DNA of 64,000 nucleotides from Adineta ricciae (Eukaryota > Rotifera > Eurotatoria > Adinetida > Adinetidae): NCBI GenBank assembly GCA_905250025.1, contig CAJNOJ010000229.1:1-64000 (forward strand), read 5' to 3'. Position numbers and translations under genes: made by a program. Numbering within the stretch: the stretch's first letter is position 1; every line of letters begins with the position of its first letter. Positions 47,230 through 59,395 of this stretch are shown one piece after another. Below the pieces are notes generated by a model. That model did no database searches, had not been told where the DNA came from, and saw only the letters and a list, made by a program, of their open reading frames with translations.

Positions 47230-49149
47230 TTATTCTGGTCGAGTACACGCAGTGAGAAAAACACGAATGTAATTTGCAGTTGGTTGAAGGGTGCCAACGT
47301 CAATGCGAATTTGATATGTACCACTGGGTAATCGTGTATTTCCTGGTTGCATGTAAGTAATTTTTTGCCAGACTTGTTGTGGTGCATTTGTTTGTGCCAG
47401 GAGAATACCTTGCGGACTGGTTAATTTGAGTGATACCTGATGGCGAACTGTTTGTTTACTGTCTTCTGGCCACCATATAGCAACATCCATTCGTTTCGAT
47501 CCATATGAATCGCTTGCCGAATCAATAGCGAAATTGTTTACGATGTACTGATTGGCATAGAACGTTTGCCACATGAATGTGCATTGACGCCAACCAAGCG
47601 AGAGAAGGCCAGCACCTGTTGTATTCGTCACTTGAGGGCCATTTGTAAGAGATAAAATCCATGAATAGATGAGACCAGGTTCGGGATTAGCCGCACCGTA
47701 ACTAATCAATTGCTTTTTTAGGAGATAGGCCGCACCGGTGACGATTGGTGTTGAGATTGACGTTCCATCGACTGTCCAGAAACCGTTGTTACTTCCATTA
47801 TTATTAGTTGGACACCAATTTCCATTACCGCCACATCCATTGTAGGCTGTATAGAAACCAGATGGAGCTTGGAGATCAGGCTTGATTCGTCCATCGGAAG
47901 TTGGTCCTGAAGCTTGATAAGTAGCTGTATGAGTTAAATTAAGTAGATCGACCGCTCCAATGGTAAGAACTTTACTGGAATGAGCTGGTGCTTTTTGTTG
48001 ACCTTGTGTCGCATCATTACCTGATGCAACAAAGATAATAGCTCCTAAATCATGAGCAGCATCGACAGCATGCGTAACATCACATAACGATTGGTTCAAA
48101 CAATTTGTATACAATGATAAATTGATAATTCGATCTCCATTAGCTAACGCAGCCTGAATAGCAGTCACAACCCATGTGCTATTCAAATAACTTGTACAGG
48201 TTGATGTACCGGCTGAATGTAATGTTTGAAATACTTTATAAGAATTGATGCAAGCTGGCGACATTCCATGTAAAGAATCCCCTGCATTTGAATTAGCTGA
48301 AATGATACTAGCGACAGTAGTTCCATGTGAAAGGCAATCATCATCAACATCGTATTGAGTTGGATTTGTACTTGCATCTGCACACGAAGATCCTCCATAA
48401 ACGCAATCAAGCGTCAGATTGATTCGATTTGGCGAATTGAATACTGCATGTGTTTTTCGTACACCTGAATCGATGACGGCTATACATCCTTGAAGATTGT
48501 TGAGTGAAGCTTGAGCATTGTATAACCAATCGCTGCTAACAGCTTGACGTGCAATACCCAAATCTTGTAACCCCCAAACACCACCTTGTTCATGACCAGG
48601 ATGAAGAAGAATATAATGTTGTTCTTGTTCTTGTGCATATCGTCGGGCGTGTTCTAGTGGCATTTTGACAAACATGGAATTTGTAAGCCAGAACTCATCT
48701 AATATTTCAGCTCCATAGTCGTTGATGAGTTTTTGACGTCGTTCAGCATTTGTTGGCTCTCGATGGGTATTCAATGCTGAAAGGTATTGTGAGAAATTGT
48801 CGAATGTTGAGTAATGGTCAGGGAACGGTTGGTGTTCACGAAAAAGTATATGCATGTCAACATCAGTCTTATCATTAGGATTGTCGAACAGTTCTCGAAG
48901 AGTGGAATGAATTTGTGGTTGATGAACAAGAACTGCTTGTCTCTTTCGTCGGCGCTTTCCGATTTGATCTTTGGGTTGCGGTGCTGAACTAAGAATCGCT
49001 GCAGCTCCTCCATTAGCATTCAATGCACCATTGGAAAGACCTTGATTGTTAACAATAATTTGACCACCGTTAAGCGGAGATTGGCCGTAGATGGATAAAG
49101 GAATGATTAACAATAAGGCAAATATCGCCGATACTTGCATCACTATCAT
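47230..49149 (-). CDS. Secreted subtilisin-like serine protease (S8), intronless
   Basis: One exon, 639 residues. The signal peptide is VSAIFALLLIIPLSIYG. A propeptide follows, with a dibasic cluster GKRRRKRQ (about 64-71) suitable for proprotein cleavage. The catalytic triad is visible: Asp in AVIDSGV (~226), His in SHGTTVAS (~275) and Ser in GTSISTPIVTGAAYLL (~464), with the oxyanion Asn in VASGND (~378). The C-terminal ~130 residues form a beta-rich domain (VSLKLTSPQGILLAQTNAPQ) like P or pre-peptidase domains. Likely an extracellular or digestive endoprotease. Its single long exon contrasts with its intron-bearing neighbours and makes it a horizontal-transfer candidate. It is convergent with the aldolase-like gene, 91 bp away. 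Confidence 0.88.
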   Translation of the reverse strand: MIVMQVSAIFALLLIIPLSIYGQSPLNGGQIIVNNQGLSNGALNANGGAAAILSSAPQPKDQIGKRRRKRQAVLVHQPQIHSTLRELFDNPNDKTDVDMHILFREHQPFPDHYSTFDNFSQYLSALNTHREPTNAERRQKLINDYGAEILDEFWLTNSMFVKMPLEHARRYAQEQEQHYILLHPGHEQGGVWGLQDLGIARQAVSSDWLYNAQASLNNLQGCIAVIDSGVRKTHAVFNSPNRINLTLDCVYGGSSCADASTNPTQYDVDDDCLSHGTTVASIISANSNAGDSLHGMSPACINSYKVFQTLHSAGTSTCTSYLNSTWVVTAIQAALANGDRIINLSLYTNCLNQSLCDVTHAVDAAHDLGAIIFVASGNDATQGQQKAPAHSSKVLTIGAVDLLNLTHTATYQASGPTSDGRIKPDLQAPSGFYTAYNGCGGNGNWCPTNNNGSNNGFWTVDGTSISTPIVTGAAYLLKKQLISYGAANPEPGLIYSWILSLTNGPQVTNTTGAGLLSLGWRQCTFMWQTFYANQYIVNNFAIDSASDSYGSKRMDVAIWWPEDSKQTVRHQVSLKLTSPQGILLAQTNAPQQVWQKITYMQPGNTRLPSGTYQIRIDVGTLQPTANYIRVFLTACTRPE

Positions 49150-49201
49150 CTTGAAAATTGTATACTGTGTATTTTGTGTTTCTCAGTCTATTGCACACCT
49201 T

Positions 49202-49209
49202 GATTTTAT
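49202..49209 (-). promoter_or_regulatory. TATA box of the subtilase gene
   Basis: On the minus strand TATAAAAT lies about 53-60 bases upstream of the ATG at 49149, a normal core-promoter position. Confidence 0.55.
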
Positions 49210-49629
49210 ACTCTGCATTTAATCGTCTCATGCGCCATGAATTTGAATTTAATGGTCGTCGTCATATATCATTATTTCTTTATAACAGACTCTTTTCATA
49301 AATAGCACAAAAAACAGGTATCGACCTGGCTGATCATACTGTGATACACATCATAATGTATCATGATGTTGCAATTTTCCTTAGTCATAAAGTACTTTTT
49401 CGCAAAGATCAAAGCATTTGTTAGCAACACTTCCTTGTCCACCTATTAAATGACATCAAGCAGTTACCATTAACAAAAAGGAAGCGATGCTTATCTAAGT
49501 TTAATGATCGATTTGAAGAGTCGAGGAAAATGATAGTCAAAGAAAAAAACATTCGCGCCGATTCTTTATTTAATATTATATTTTTCTTTTAAAAACTGAA
49601 GGAAATGTATATTTCTCACACTCAGCAGT
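49210..49629. other. Intergenic, no gene seen
   Basis: AT-rich spacer between the subtilase promoter and the 3' end of the F-box gene. Nothing recognisable. Confidence 0.5.
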
Positions 49630-51348
49630 TCAATATATGTAATATTCACGATTGTTTACTTTTAACCAATCAACAAGTGAAACAGATGCTTCATCGAGAT
49701 TATAAAGTGATTCTGCTCTCGCATTCGTCGAACATCGATGCCGGTCGAGTATGAAATCGATTCTACACTCACTTCCAGTATTGAACACAACATAGATGAT
49801 TTTGTCTAATAACGTTGATGGAAATACATTTATTAGAATCTGGTCATATTGATGACGGTATCCAAAACTGATTTGCAGTTTGCGAATATTGACTGTCTGT
49901 TTTAATAAGGCGTCAACAGTGTAGTTAATCCTAACATTAGAATCTTTATCAAGTTTGCTAGAAAGTGAAATTTGGCGAAGATATGCCATATCAACCAGCG
50001 ATGAAAGATGCCAAATACGTCGTTTATAATCTGCACTATTTAATCGAAGTCTTAAATGCGTTGTTCTTCGATATAAAGCTTCATGAGTTCGTGCAGTCTG
50101 AACAGAAAAGAACATCAGTACACATAGTCTCATCTCATCTCGGTACAATACCTGTGCGGAAGATATAGCAATCGGTATATCAGTCAATGCAAGGGATAAA
50201 TGAGATACATTATCCATCATTGCCGTCTCGTTTTCCGGTGTCATGACTAACGTCGAACACGAAATTAGATTGTCTTTCGAATCATGAACATGGTTTGATT
50301 GACATAGAGGTATGGAATACAGTTCAATAAGTTCACCTTTGATACATGTACAGTTAACGAACCAATGTTTGTGTTCCCGCCAGAAAGATGTTTGAAAAGG
50401 TGTAACGAATGTTTGAAGTTTTTGTTTAAGTGCCTCTCCTGAACATGTTGTGTGAAATGTTTGAAACAAAAATTCAAATTTATCCAGTTCGGATAAATTC
50501 GTTTCTATGAAATTCGCCCATTGAGAACCATCAAAAATCGAATTTTGTATGTTCAAAACACGTGTTAAACTTGATAGTTTTAAGTAATGAATTGAACGAG
50601 TAAGGGAAATTACCAGACGAATCATTTCCATTAACATCATATTAGATGTGATTGTCAATGATTTAACGTGTGAGAATGAAGCTAACGTTAAATCGAAAGG
50701 AAAAGTATCAGCAAAATCATTCGTACTGAAATCTAACAATTCCAATGTGTGTAAATTGGGCAAGCAACGAAGAAGATTGAGATATTGTTTGCACGAACAT
50801 CTTCGCAGTGCCAAATTTTGTATTGCATAATCAGCGGGCCATCGCATGTTAATGATGATAAAATTCGATGTCACCATATGTAATTGACTAAGACGAACTT
50901 TTGTCAATATTGACGAGTGAAGTTCGATTGTTTCATGACTAAGAGTCAATGAATCTTGATGCTCGATCGATAAGTATTTGGTACTGGGTGAAAGATGTTG
51001 TAAGAATTCAATTAAATGTTTTTCTCGGATTCGAATCAAAGTCAATGAATAAAGTCGGGTGAAATCTTTGATATTAAATTGAGTAAGAAACACTCCACTA
51101 GATATTGCATCATCATCAGCAAGAATCAATGAAATTACATTTTCTGGACGAATCAAAGAACAGATTTTCTTAAATTTTACATTGGGTATGCAGCGATAAT
51201 CAAGTCGATATCGATTGTAGGATTCAATTTTCTCCTTCAAATCTCGACAGACATACCGTAGAGACCATAAAATATCTTCATAATCAAGATAATCGATAAT
51301 ATGATGAATAACTTCGGGTGGAAGAATAAGAAGCGGAGACAACGACAT
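49630..51348 (-). CDS. F-box protein with divergent leucine-rich-like repeats
   Basis: One exon. I take the start at 51348 (MSLSPLLILPPEVIHH), giving 572 residues, because F-box proteins of this kind begin just before the box; the frame is open 22 codons further upstream. The F-box lies at residues ~8-45 (LPPEVIHHIIDYLDYEDILW, then LRYVCRDLKEKI). The rest has loosely repeated LxxLxLxx segments (LRCLPNLHTLELLDFS, HYLKLSSLTRVLN) like the superhelical repeats of FBXL-type proteins. Such proteins recruit substrates to SCF ubiquitin ligases through Skp1. Large intronless F-box families of this design are, to my knowledge, common in bdelloids. The substrate is unknown. Confidence 0.75.
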   Translation of the reverse strand: MSLSPLLILPPEVIHHIIDYLDYEDILWSLRYVCRDLKEKIESYNRYRLDYRCIPNVKFKKICSLIRPENVISLILADDDAISSGVFLTQFNIKDFTRLYSLTLIRIREKHLIEFLQHLSPSTKYLSIEHQDSLTLSHETIELHSSILTKVRLSQLHMVTSNFIIINMRWPADYAIQNLALRRCSCKQYLNLLRCLPNLHTLELLDFSTNDFADTFPFDLTLASFSHVKSLTITSNMMLMEMIRLVISLTRSIHYLKLSSLTRVLNIQNSIFDGSQWANFIETNLSELDKFEFLFQTFHTTCSGEALKQKLQTFVTPFQTSFWREHKHWFVNCTCIKGELIELYSIPLCQSNHVHDSKDNLISCSTLVMTPENETAMMDNVSHLSLALTDIPIAISSAQVLYRDEMRLCVLMFFSVQTARTHEALYRRTTHLRLRLNSADYKRRIWHLSSLVDMAYLRQISLSSKLDKDSNVRINYTVDALLKQTVNIRKLQISFGYRHQYDQILINVFPSTLLDKIIYVVFNTGSECRIDFILDRHRCSTNARAESLYNLDEASVSLVDWLKVNNREYYIY

Positions 51349-51495
51349 ATTTTCTTCTGAAATAATACCTACTACGACATCGTTTTTGTGAAAAAGAACA
51401 AAAAACAACAACAAATCAGATTGCTGATGAATGAGTCATGCAGTTTTGCGTTCTGGTATACAAGACAAAGTCCTTTTATTGTTAGAAAAAAAATG

Positions 51496-52523
51496 CTACG
51501 TTTTTGTTTTAATAGGAAAAAACTTGTTTAAACGTGTCCATGTGTTCAATCCGATCTTTTGCCCATTTTTTCCGGGTGAATGTCCAGTATGATATGTTGC
51601 ATAATCTACTTGTCCAAATTCATCCATATTATACCAAAAGACACTATTTCCTACCAATGGGCGGAATCGTAGTCCATAATTAGTTGAGTTGTCGTCACAA
51701 ACCAATATATCGCAAAATCGTTCGTGTAACGATCTGTTAAATGGAATGCTAATGAATTCAGTCTCACCCATTGAACAATGCGCATGAAGATAAGTAAAAA
51801 ATGTTGTTACACGCTGACCACTAATTCTTAATCGTTCTGGGTCACTAATCCAATCGTAGTGAGGTCCATACTAGAACATTTTCGAAGATATTTATTTCGG
51901 AGAAATGAATGAGATGACTTACGTGTTGATCAGCGTCGTATTTGACTACTTGTAATGGTTCGATGCATTCGACATCGAGATCGCCTTGAAATTGGGCAAA
52001 TCGTTGTTCGATACATTTGACAATCGGCGTATGTTGACGTTCGAGTGGTGCAGTTGTTGACGTTCGAACTTTACTACGATCGGCATTTCCATCATTAGTT
52101 AGAATCATTGACGGTTGAAATAATGGTTCACTAACAAATACAAAAATGAATCGTTAATCAAAACGTGATCTGCTGCACATACGCCAGATCGATGATATGT
52201 TGAATTTCATTTTGAGTAAGAAATTGTTCGATATAAATAATCAATGGACTTCGTTCGATCAATCGAATAGAATACCGATGACGAGGGCATCTGTATTTGT
52301 ATTCAGAAAGATTGAAATTACTGGTTATCTCAGGTATGTTACACTCTTGTTTCGATGGCATTTCTTCGTCGCGAATGTACGATTGAGCATCAATGATATA
52401 ATCATCAAGAATTTCAAGACCAAGATCGATTTTGTGTAAAATATGCCTTCGAAATTGATAGATATTGAAGAAAGCGCAAGAGAACAGAAGTCCAACGAGA
52501 ATCAAGCGATAAATTCGAAACAT
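51496..52523 (-). CDS. Prolyl 4-hydroxylase-like 2OG-Fe(II) oxygenase
   Basis: Three exons (52523-52183, 52130-51923, 51870-51496) join in phase to 307 residues; introns are 52 nt each. The N terminus is a signal anchor (LILVGLLFSCAFFNIYQF). The catalytic jelly roll is in exons 2-3: the iron ligands are His and Asp of YGPHYDW (about residues 186-188) and the His of YHTGHSP, and the 2-oxoglutarate-binding Lys is in GQKIGLNTW. QVVKYDADQHY matches the usual strand before the HxD motif. No peptide-substrate-binding (TPR) domain is evident, so it resembles short P4H or P4HTM-like enzymes. It likely hydroxylates proline in secretory-pathway proteins. The start is set by the signal anchor. Confidence 0.82.
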
Positions 52524-52719
52524 TTCAGGTTATTTTGAATCGGTACTCTCAATTTGCATGGACACACATGTGATGTTTAAAGTACAAAAAATACAAAGTA
52601 ATGCTCACTGCTTACACGAGAACAGAACGAAAAGCAACTTAAGAGAGTTTTGTTAATCGATGTAAACATCGTCAATAGAATATGTGCATATATATATATT
52701 TCTCATTCGCAGCGAAAAT

Positions 52720-54648
52720 TTACGGTTTTTGTATGGTTCGCCGGCCAAACATAAACATTTCCGATTGTGTTTGCATGACTGACTCAGGCGAAACTATTTT
52801 TGCCGTTTGATGTGAAGGATGATATTGAACAATATCATACACTGTATAAGATTCTGGAGGTGGTAGTATTAAGTCACTCTGATCAGAAGTATTTGTTGCG
52901 ATAGTACGTGTGTTACGATGCTTGCCAGGCCAATTTGGGCAACTGAATGGTAATGTAAAAGTCTTTTTTTCTCCTTTATAGAAGGAGAAGAGGGACTCAC
53001 CAGAAAGGATAGCAGCAACAACAGAACAGAAAAGCGCATAGAAGTGTGAGAAGTGAAGCAAGGAGAGGTCCAAGCCAAAGCCATGTTGAACGACAAACTA
53101 AATGTGGATTATGTTGATATAGAAAACAATGAAACGAGCTACCTGAAGACGATGATGTTGATGTTGCTAATGTATTCATTGTAACATTAGTCACTTCATC
53201 GCGATGAGTGGTCGAGTCTTGTAAGGAAACTAGATTTCTCTCTGTACTTGTCCTTTAAATGGATATTGTATTCAAAACTTTTGAATCTGATTAACTTACT
53301 CATCTATGTATCGTACCACCGATGTATAATCAGCAGTTGTAGTTGGCAACCTCTGACTAGCACATGTGATTGTATCTGCTCCTACTACGATAAACGATAT
53401 GCAGTATTGATTTGATCGAACACGTTCACTACAATGAAGAAGTATTACTCTATGTACACAGAATATTTTGCTGATTCGATTTACCTATCGACAGCTATAG
53501 CACAGAGAAGTTGTGATCCAATTTGTGTAACCGTTGGGATCCATGTTAGAAAAACTGACCATGTAGATGAGGAATTTTTTTGTATCAGAGATGATTTCGT
53601 GAGAGATGGAAATGATAATATACCGATGTCTTTGATTACTGTAGAATTTGAACATAGGTTTTCTGCTACAAGTTCAATGTATATGGTTTGATTAACAGCA
53701 ACTTCATTACATTGTTCATAATGATTATTAGGACTTGTCAGGACAGGTTGATGAGAACATGACGGTTTCTCAATTACATGAATCAAAAATTGTAATGGGA
53801 TGGTACTTAAAGGTGAAGTCGATATCGAACTGACGAAATCTTCGATCTAACAAGAAGTGAATAACCTAAGATTCCGTATCTGAAACTATTTTCATACTTA
53901 CCACGATTGCTGCCGCATACCAGTCATTTACGTTGGAGCCGTTGATAAATAACGTGCAATTGGAATAGAGTATCGTTCCAGCAGGTAATGAATTTGGATA
54001 ACATACACTGCCGCATTCTTGCACACCTTGTGCGAAACGACATTGTATGTGGTCATTGTCAGGATCAATGACTGGTATTGGAATTAATTGTGCCACTCCT
54101 ACGAAGATTTCAACTGGAGAAATCATTGTAGATGCAGGTGGACTATTGAATTTGCCATTTGATCTCAATCGAAGATCGACTACAGATAAGAAACTCCAAC
54201 TGCCAGCAATTCCTATTCCGACTGGCAATGATAATTCGCGCCAGTTTCCATCTTGATACATAACAATACAACAGAATGCGTTTACTAAATCGAATCTATT
54301 GGAGAGTTGAAGGACTGTTGTGTTCAAAACGACTGAGTAATCAATGCATATTCCTCCAAGCAGCAGATTTTCAAAAGACTGATTCCGATCACATTTTTGG
54401 GAACATTGCATTTTGATGGAAAAAACGATTACTTTTGACAGATTGTTTATCCATGAATCATTACAAGGAGTCGATATATGAGTGACCGTGTAAGTTTGTG
54501 AAAGTAAAATTGATATGGTTGATCCTGAACTGCCCAATATCTTATGCGTAATCACGCCACCTCGAAAATGAACAGCTCGTACCAAACTAAGAAGACTTAG
54601 ACAAAAAAGTAAGACAGTATCTCGTTTATTGATCTGCATCTCGTCCAA
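52720..54648 (-). CDS. Type I single-pass receptor-like protein with an HFRGG ectodomain
   Basis: Six exons (54648-53902, 53846-53485, 53428-53300, 53252-53143, 53097-53001, 52942-52720) join in phase to 555 residues. The signal peptide is VLLFCLSLLSLVRA; the mature chain begins VHFRGGVITHKI, a motif I associate with uncharacterised secreted beta-sandwich proteins of invertebrates. The ectodomain is Cys-rich (VIDPDNDHIQCRF, CYPNSLPAGTILYSNC) with many NxS/T sites and a Ser/Thr-rich stalk. The membrane segment is WLWLGPLLASLLTLLCAFLF plus a CCCC cluster. The cytoplasmic tail carries YTVYDIVQYH, with tyrosines that could be phosphorylated or act in sorting. Ligand and function are unknown. The gene is head-to-tail with the hydroxylase, about 200 bp apart. 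Confidence 0.72.
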
Positions 54649-55159
54649 TTGAACACTTTATTCACAAAAACTGAATTCTCTGTTAATTAAATACGACTTT
54701 TTTCTTCGCCCATGAAATGTGTACATGTGTAGATTATCTCAAATTTCCAACACTCGTCCCGAGAATACGTCTTTGCTTTTTCTTCAGTATTGTTTGTCAA
54801 AATCTACAGCCGCACAGTTAAAACTTAATTACGGCTGAGTGAATATCAACAGAAAATGGATCGTATATCGTCATATTGAATTATAAGACCTCGATGTGAA
54901 AAATGAACGTTTTATTTATTAAATTTTTGATGGTATGAATATATATCTCTTTGATTACTATGGAGAAGTATAAATGACGTTATGTTGTTACCGATAGAAA
55001 AACAATATGCGTTGTTTTTCACATAAATGTTCAAACGATATTGCTTTTTACCCTGTATTACACTTTATTAATTAAATAAAGTCATTAGAATTATGTTCGG
55101 CTTGACGCATTGGCTTTCATCGAAGTGTGAAATAGAAAAGAACATTCATCAATAAGAGT
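54649..55159. other. Intergenic, no gene seen
   Basis: AT-rich, no open frame of note. It contains the 3' end region of the receptor gene at 55160 and the promoter region of the gene starting at 54648. Confidence 0.5.
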
Positions 55160-56180
55160 TTAAGTTGCTGGTCGAACCAAATTATTCGGTACGTTAAGCT
55201 GCAGGCATCGATTAAAATGAATTTTCCACAGCACATGACTGAGCTGCTTACGGAATCGTTCAGATGTGCAGATATAAATGTAAAACGGACTCTAAAGATA
55301 CCATAAATGTAAACAATAATCTACGCAACTGTTTGAGACTTACTGCAAAATATAAGTAGTAATTGAGAAGAGTTAAGGAAAATATGAATAGGAATGTTTT
55401 GTGAAGATCCGGCTCATTGATAAGATTTGGAATTGTCATCAACATATTGATAATCGTGTGCGGGAAAATGGTAAACATATTTACGATAACTTGCACCAAA
55501 ACCATACTCGTTAATTGTTTATCAAGCGCCTGTCGAACTAAAGGCACGGCACGAAAAGCCATCTGCTTTACATTACCAAAAGCCAATAATCCGAATATCG
55601 TTGCAATGAGAACCGGTCCGAAACCCAATAAGACAAGAACGATTACATAAGAACGGTATTGGGCAAAAATCCAATCTGTACTAACGCATGAAACTTGATT
55701 TGTCGCCGGCGACACAGTCTGATAGAATAATATCAGATATGGAATTCCATGTATTACCCAAATGAGTAGATTAAGACTTGCTAATTGTTTTGCTAGTCGA
55801 GTATTGCACCATGCTTGCTGACGAGGCCTTGAACAAGTCGCACAATATTGATCGAATGTTGCTAAGCAGAGGCATGACAGTGAACCGACGGTACAAACGT
55901 GAAAAATATAAGGCCGAAATTTGCAGTAGAACAACGAAGTATCATTTCCATCGAGATCAAACAGAGTGATGAAAAGACGTGGTAACAATCCACTTAATAA
56001 CTGGCCAATGTTTAAGATAGACATAACTGTCAAGTAAATTATACACGAACTTTGTCGGAATGTGCGAAGACTGAGGAAAACAATCAGATTCAAACAATTG
56101 CCGAATAACCCACCGATGAAAAGTGGTATGCCAATACAATTGGTTAGAAGATTCCCAAGAGAGGATAAAGAGATCGACAT
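55160..56180 (-). CDS. Rhodopsin-like 7TM receptor, peptide-receptor type
   Basis: Two exons (56180-55344, 55291-55160) join in phase across a 52-nt intron to 322 residues. The intron falls in TM7, and splicing restores FASPFYIYICTSERFRKQL, the expected (D/N)PxxY-like end of TM7 plus helix 8; read-through would give an aberrant tail. TM1 contains GGLFGNCLNLIVFLSL with the conserved Asn. TM3 begins at Cys in SLFYCKFRPY and ends ATFDQYCAT in place of DRY. Loop 2 has the partner Cys (QVSCVSTDW). The pattern is like FMRFamide/neuropeptide or bdelloid-expanded family A receptors. It probably couples to G proteins at the cell surface; the ligand is unknown. Confidence 0.82.
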
Positions 56181-57880
56181 TTCTGAACTATACGTGAAAC
56201 AATACCCTGTCGAATGAAATTTGTAGTTCTATTCGTGCACAAATTACTTTATACTTCAGCATGGCTTCTCCTTTTCACATCTAGTTTCTACGCACGAGCA
56301 GCAATGAAAAAATAGATATGTCATATTTTTTAGAAATTAGTTTCTGTAGACATCCACAAAATAAGTCTATAACCAAAACTAATGTTCCTGTGATGGCGAA
56401 CCATTTTGGTAGAGAAAGCCATCATGTACTAAGTAGAAGAAATCGATACGAAGTTTTTTAACCTTTTTATTGTGCTATACGTCATGGTTAGTATATTACG
56501 AGTGTAATCTTAAAAAAATCCACTAATAAAACACACGGCTTCTCTCAAATGATATTATTTTTGCGAAAACTGTTCTTTTTCCCGCAACACTAACTTTTGC
56601 ATAGATCTATTTTACTTTTTCCTATGACACGTAATATTTTTCATAGTAAAGAATTTGCTCTAGTAAATCAATTAACTATATCTTATTCCATTGGATCTTG
56701 ACTTTTCCATCTTGGATATCTTATGATTACAATGTTGCCTGTTTATTCTCTATCATCTTCTGTTTACTCGAGCTGCTCATGAGCCTTTTAATAATCATAT
56801 CTATGTTGTTTAACTCTTTCTTGACTTGCTTTATGGGATCGCGTCCATACCTTTTACACGTTAACGACATGACGGCGTTTATTCAAGCCTGTACCTTAAT
56901 TCTGAGACACTCGCATCGAAGACTCTTATCTTTGCGTGATCTACTGTTGAACACGACAAAGTAATTTTTACAGTCAATTATTACTAAATAAAAAATGAAA
57001 ATTCCTCTTTCATTATATCCCATTAATATTTTTTCTTGTCTACTGTGTGATTTACTAAGCTCTAGTAACCTTCGCTCGATTTTTGATTATACTTTCATGT
57101 TCAGTCGATATTTAGTAGTATCTATGTATCATGTTTTCTAATCGATTCATTCCTTTTCGAATAACTCTTGGGTTGATAATTATTATTATTTCAACTTTCG
57201 CATTTTTCTTTTGTTTTTCGTGACAAAAGTCATATCACCAAGACAAGAAGTATCATTAAAAAATGGAGAAAACTGTTTATTCAAGTTTTGTTAATCTCAG
57301 TTGTATTTGCTAGTTGACAATTTTCATGGATGCAATGTATCAGTTGTGCTCTCCGTTGGATGTTTCATTAGATTCATTCGGAAATGGGATAAATTACATG
57401 TTATTCTCCGAGATTTATGCCCTATTTCTTTTCCCATGTATTTATCTTGGAACGCTACCTGAAATTCGTAAAAAAAGTGAGACAAATTATGTGATGGAGC
57501 AACAAAATATAACAGTGGCTTCGTATTAACTGCCTTTGAACCATGATCTAACATCGTATAAGGCCCTTGTTATAATAAACCCGTTTTCAGACCGAAAACA
57601 TGCTATTGGATCCTATCATATCATCTCATGACTAAATCGAATGAGAGGTGAGTGTATTTCAATAAATTTCTGTTGGACACTCAAATCATATGTATGACGA
57701 TGTTCTAATTGTCTAAACCTGCATCATTCGTTGTAGAATAATATCCTTGATAGTAAATTTCATCCGATTATGAGAGATACATAATGCCATTGTAAGGATC
57801 AAAACATGTTTAATGACAAACACGCTTATTCTGGATATTCTTTGTTCACCCATCGTGTAGCGATCAAATTACTTCTCAGG
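56181..57880. other. Weakly coding stretch with two short hydrophobic frames
   Basis: Plus-strand frames at 56698-56964 (88 codons, two hydrophobic stretches, LFSIIFCLLELLMSLLIIIS) and 57314-57529 (71 codons, EIYALFLFPCIYLG) could be exons of a small membrane protein, but I could not join them in phase and no family is recognisable. The surrounding sequence looks non-coding. Confidence 0.25.
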
Positions 57881-58990
57881 TAAAAAAATCAGACGTAAGC
57901 CCGTACAAGATCATATAAGATTGTATCCATACAAGATTTTTTTGCCTGATCATGGGCCAAGATCGTATAATATCTTATATGTTCGGCTTTCTTAAGATTC
58001 AGTCAGTTTCTGGTTGTCAGATCGAAGCTAAAGTCTTGCAAGATTCAAATGAGCAGACTGTCTCTTACAAGATTTTATCAGATCTGATAAGCATCAGACA
58101 CAAAGAATCATAAAATATGAATGAGTAGCACATCTTATCTGTCCTTGTACGATCGTATACGTTTTTCGTTTTTCTCAGAATTTTCATCCCAATAGTGTCA
58201 CTATAATATTCGCGACTAAACACAGTGAAATCAAGCATCCAAATCTAATATTATACAGTCTAGTTTATAAATAGCTTTACTCCCCATGAGAGCATACCCT
58301 TAAACCGTTAATTCGTTTCAATAATATTCAAAAAAATGATTCAAATCTATTCAAAACACATTCATCATAAAAACTCGGAATGGTCTAACAGCGTCCACTC
58401 ATTAAACATCCAATGTTTGTCTGTAAATCACAACCGAGAAAACGTAAATCACAGCCTATCGCTTAGTCGAAATTATAAATGCAGAAACACGGGAGTCTTT
58501 AAAAAGTCAGCAGTAAAATCAATCCACAACACCTCTTAGTTTTCCTATGTAAAAACATCGCTACGTAAATCTATATATCTATAGGACTTTTGTTATCACT
58601 TATATCGAAAAAGTCGGGTTCTCTAAATATCTAATGCTAAATGCGGCTTTAGTGCGCATGCAAAAAGTCGAAAGTAGTATACAGTGATCGTGAGAGTTAT
58701 ATGCTGTTTTATTAGGTTTAGCCATTTGATGACGCCTGGTCATTAAGAAGATGCTCACAGGTCACAGCACGAAATCCATGTAAATCTTACATTGAAATAA
58801 GATTTGATCATTCAAAGTCTGACAATCTGTTCAGATACGAATCTTATGCAACGACTTGATGCGAGAAAATCGAGGATCACGATTTTGCATATGATTTTTC
58901 GTATGATCTTGCATGATCATATCTAATCTTGATTCAACATCAGATATGATCATATAAGAATCTGTGATTGATCTTGTTGTCTGATTGTTT
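57881..58990. repeat. Dispersed AAGAT/ATAAGAT motif cluster
   Basis: Motifs such as AAGATCATATAAGAT, ACAAGATT and TATGATCATAT recur on both strands at both ends of this interval (about 57890-58120 and 58800-58985), with plainer AT-rich sequence between. This could be an old non-autonomous element with imperfect inverted ends, but I could not align clean terminal repeats. Confidence 0.35.
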
Positions 58991-59395
58991 GACCTGGGTT
59001 CGATCAATTTGATCAACGCTTGTTATGACTTTCCATGTCATCACATGAAATGCATATAACCATGCTCTTGTTTTCAAGTAAATTTAATATAGCAAAAAAA
59101 AGAAGAATCATACTGCGTCATTCGCTTTTATATATCTTTATTCATACACAGAACCGTGAATACGAATTTTCTATTGATCCATGGTGAACGATTCTCGAAA
59201 CAAAAAATGCATTCGAGTTTGTTCTTATGCAAAAGAACAAGTCATAGTAGAGATCATGCTGTATACATTGATAGAACCGGAAATTGAATGCGTTTGTGCA
59301 ACTTTTATTTCCAAGGACGCAATCTAAATAAAATTCATTGATTTCGTGACATATCCACAATGTATGTGTGAAGCAACAGCAATGACGGATAATAC

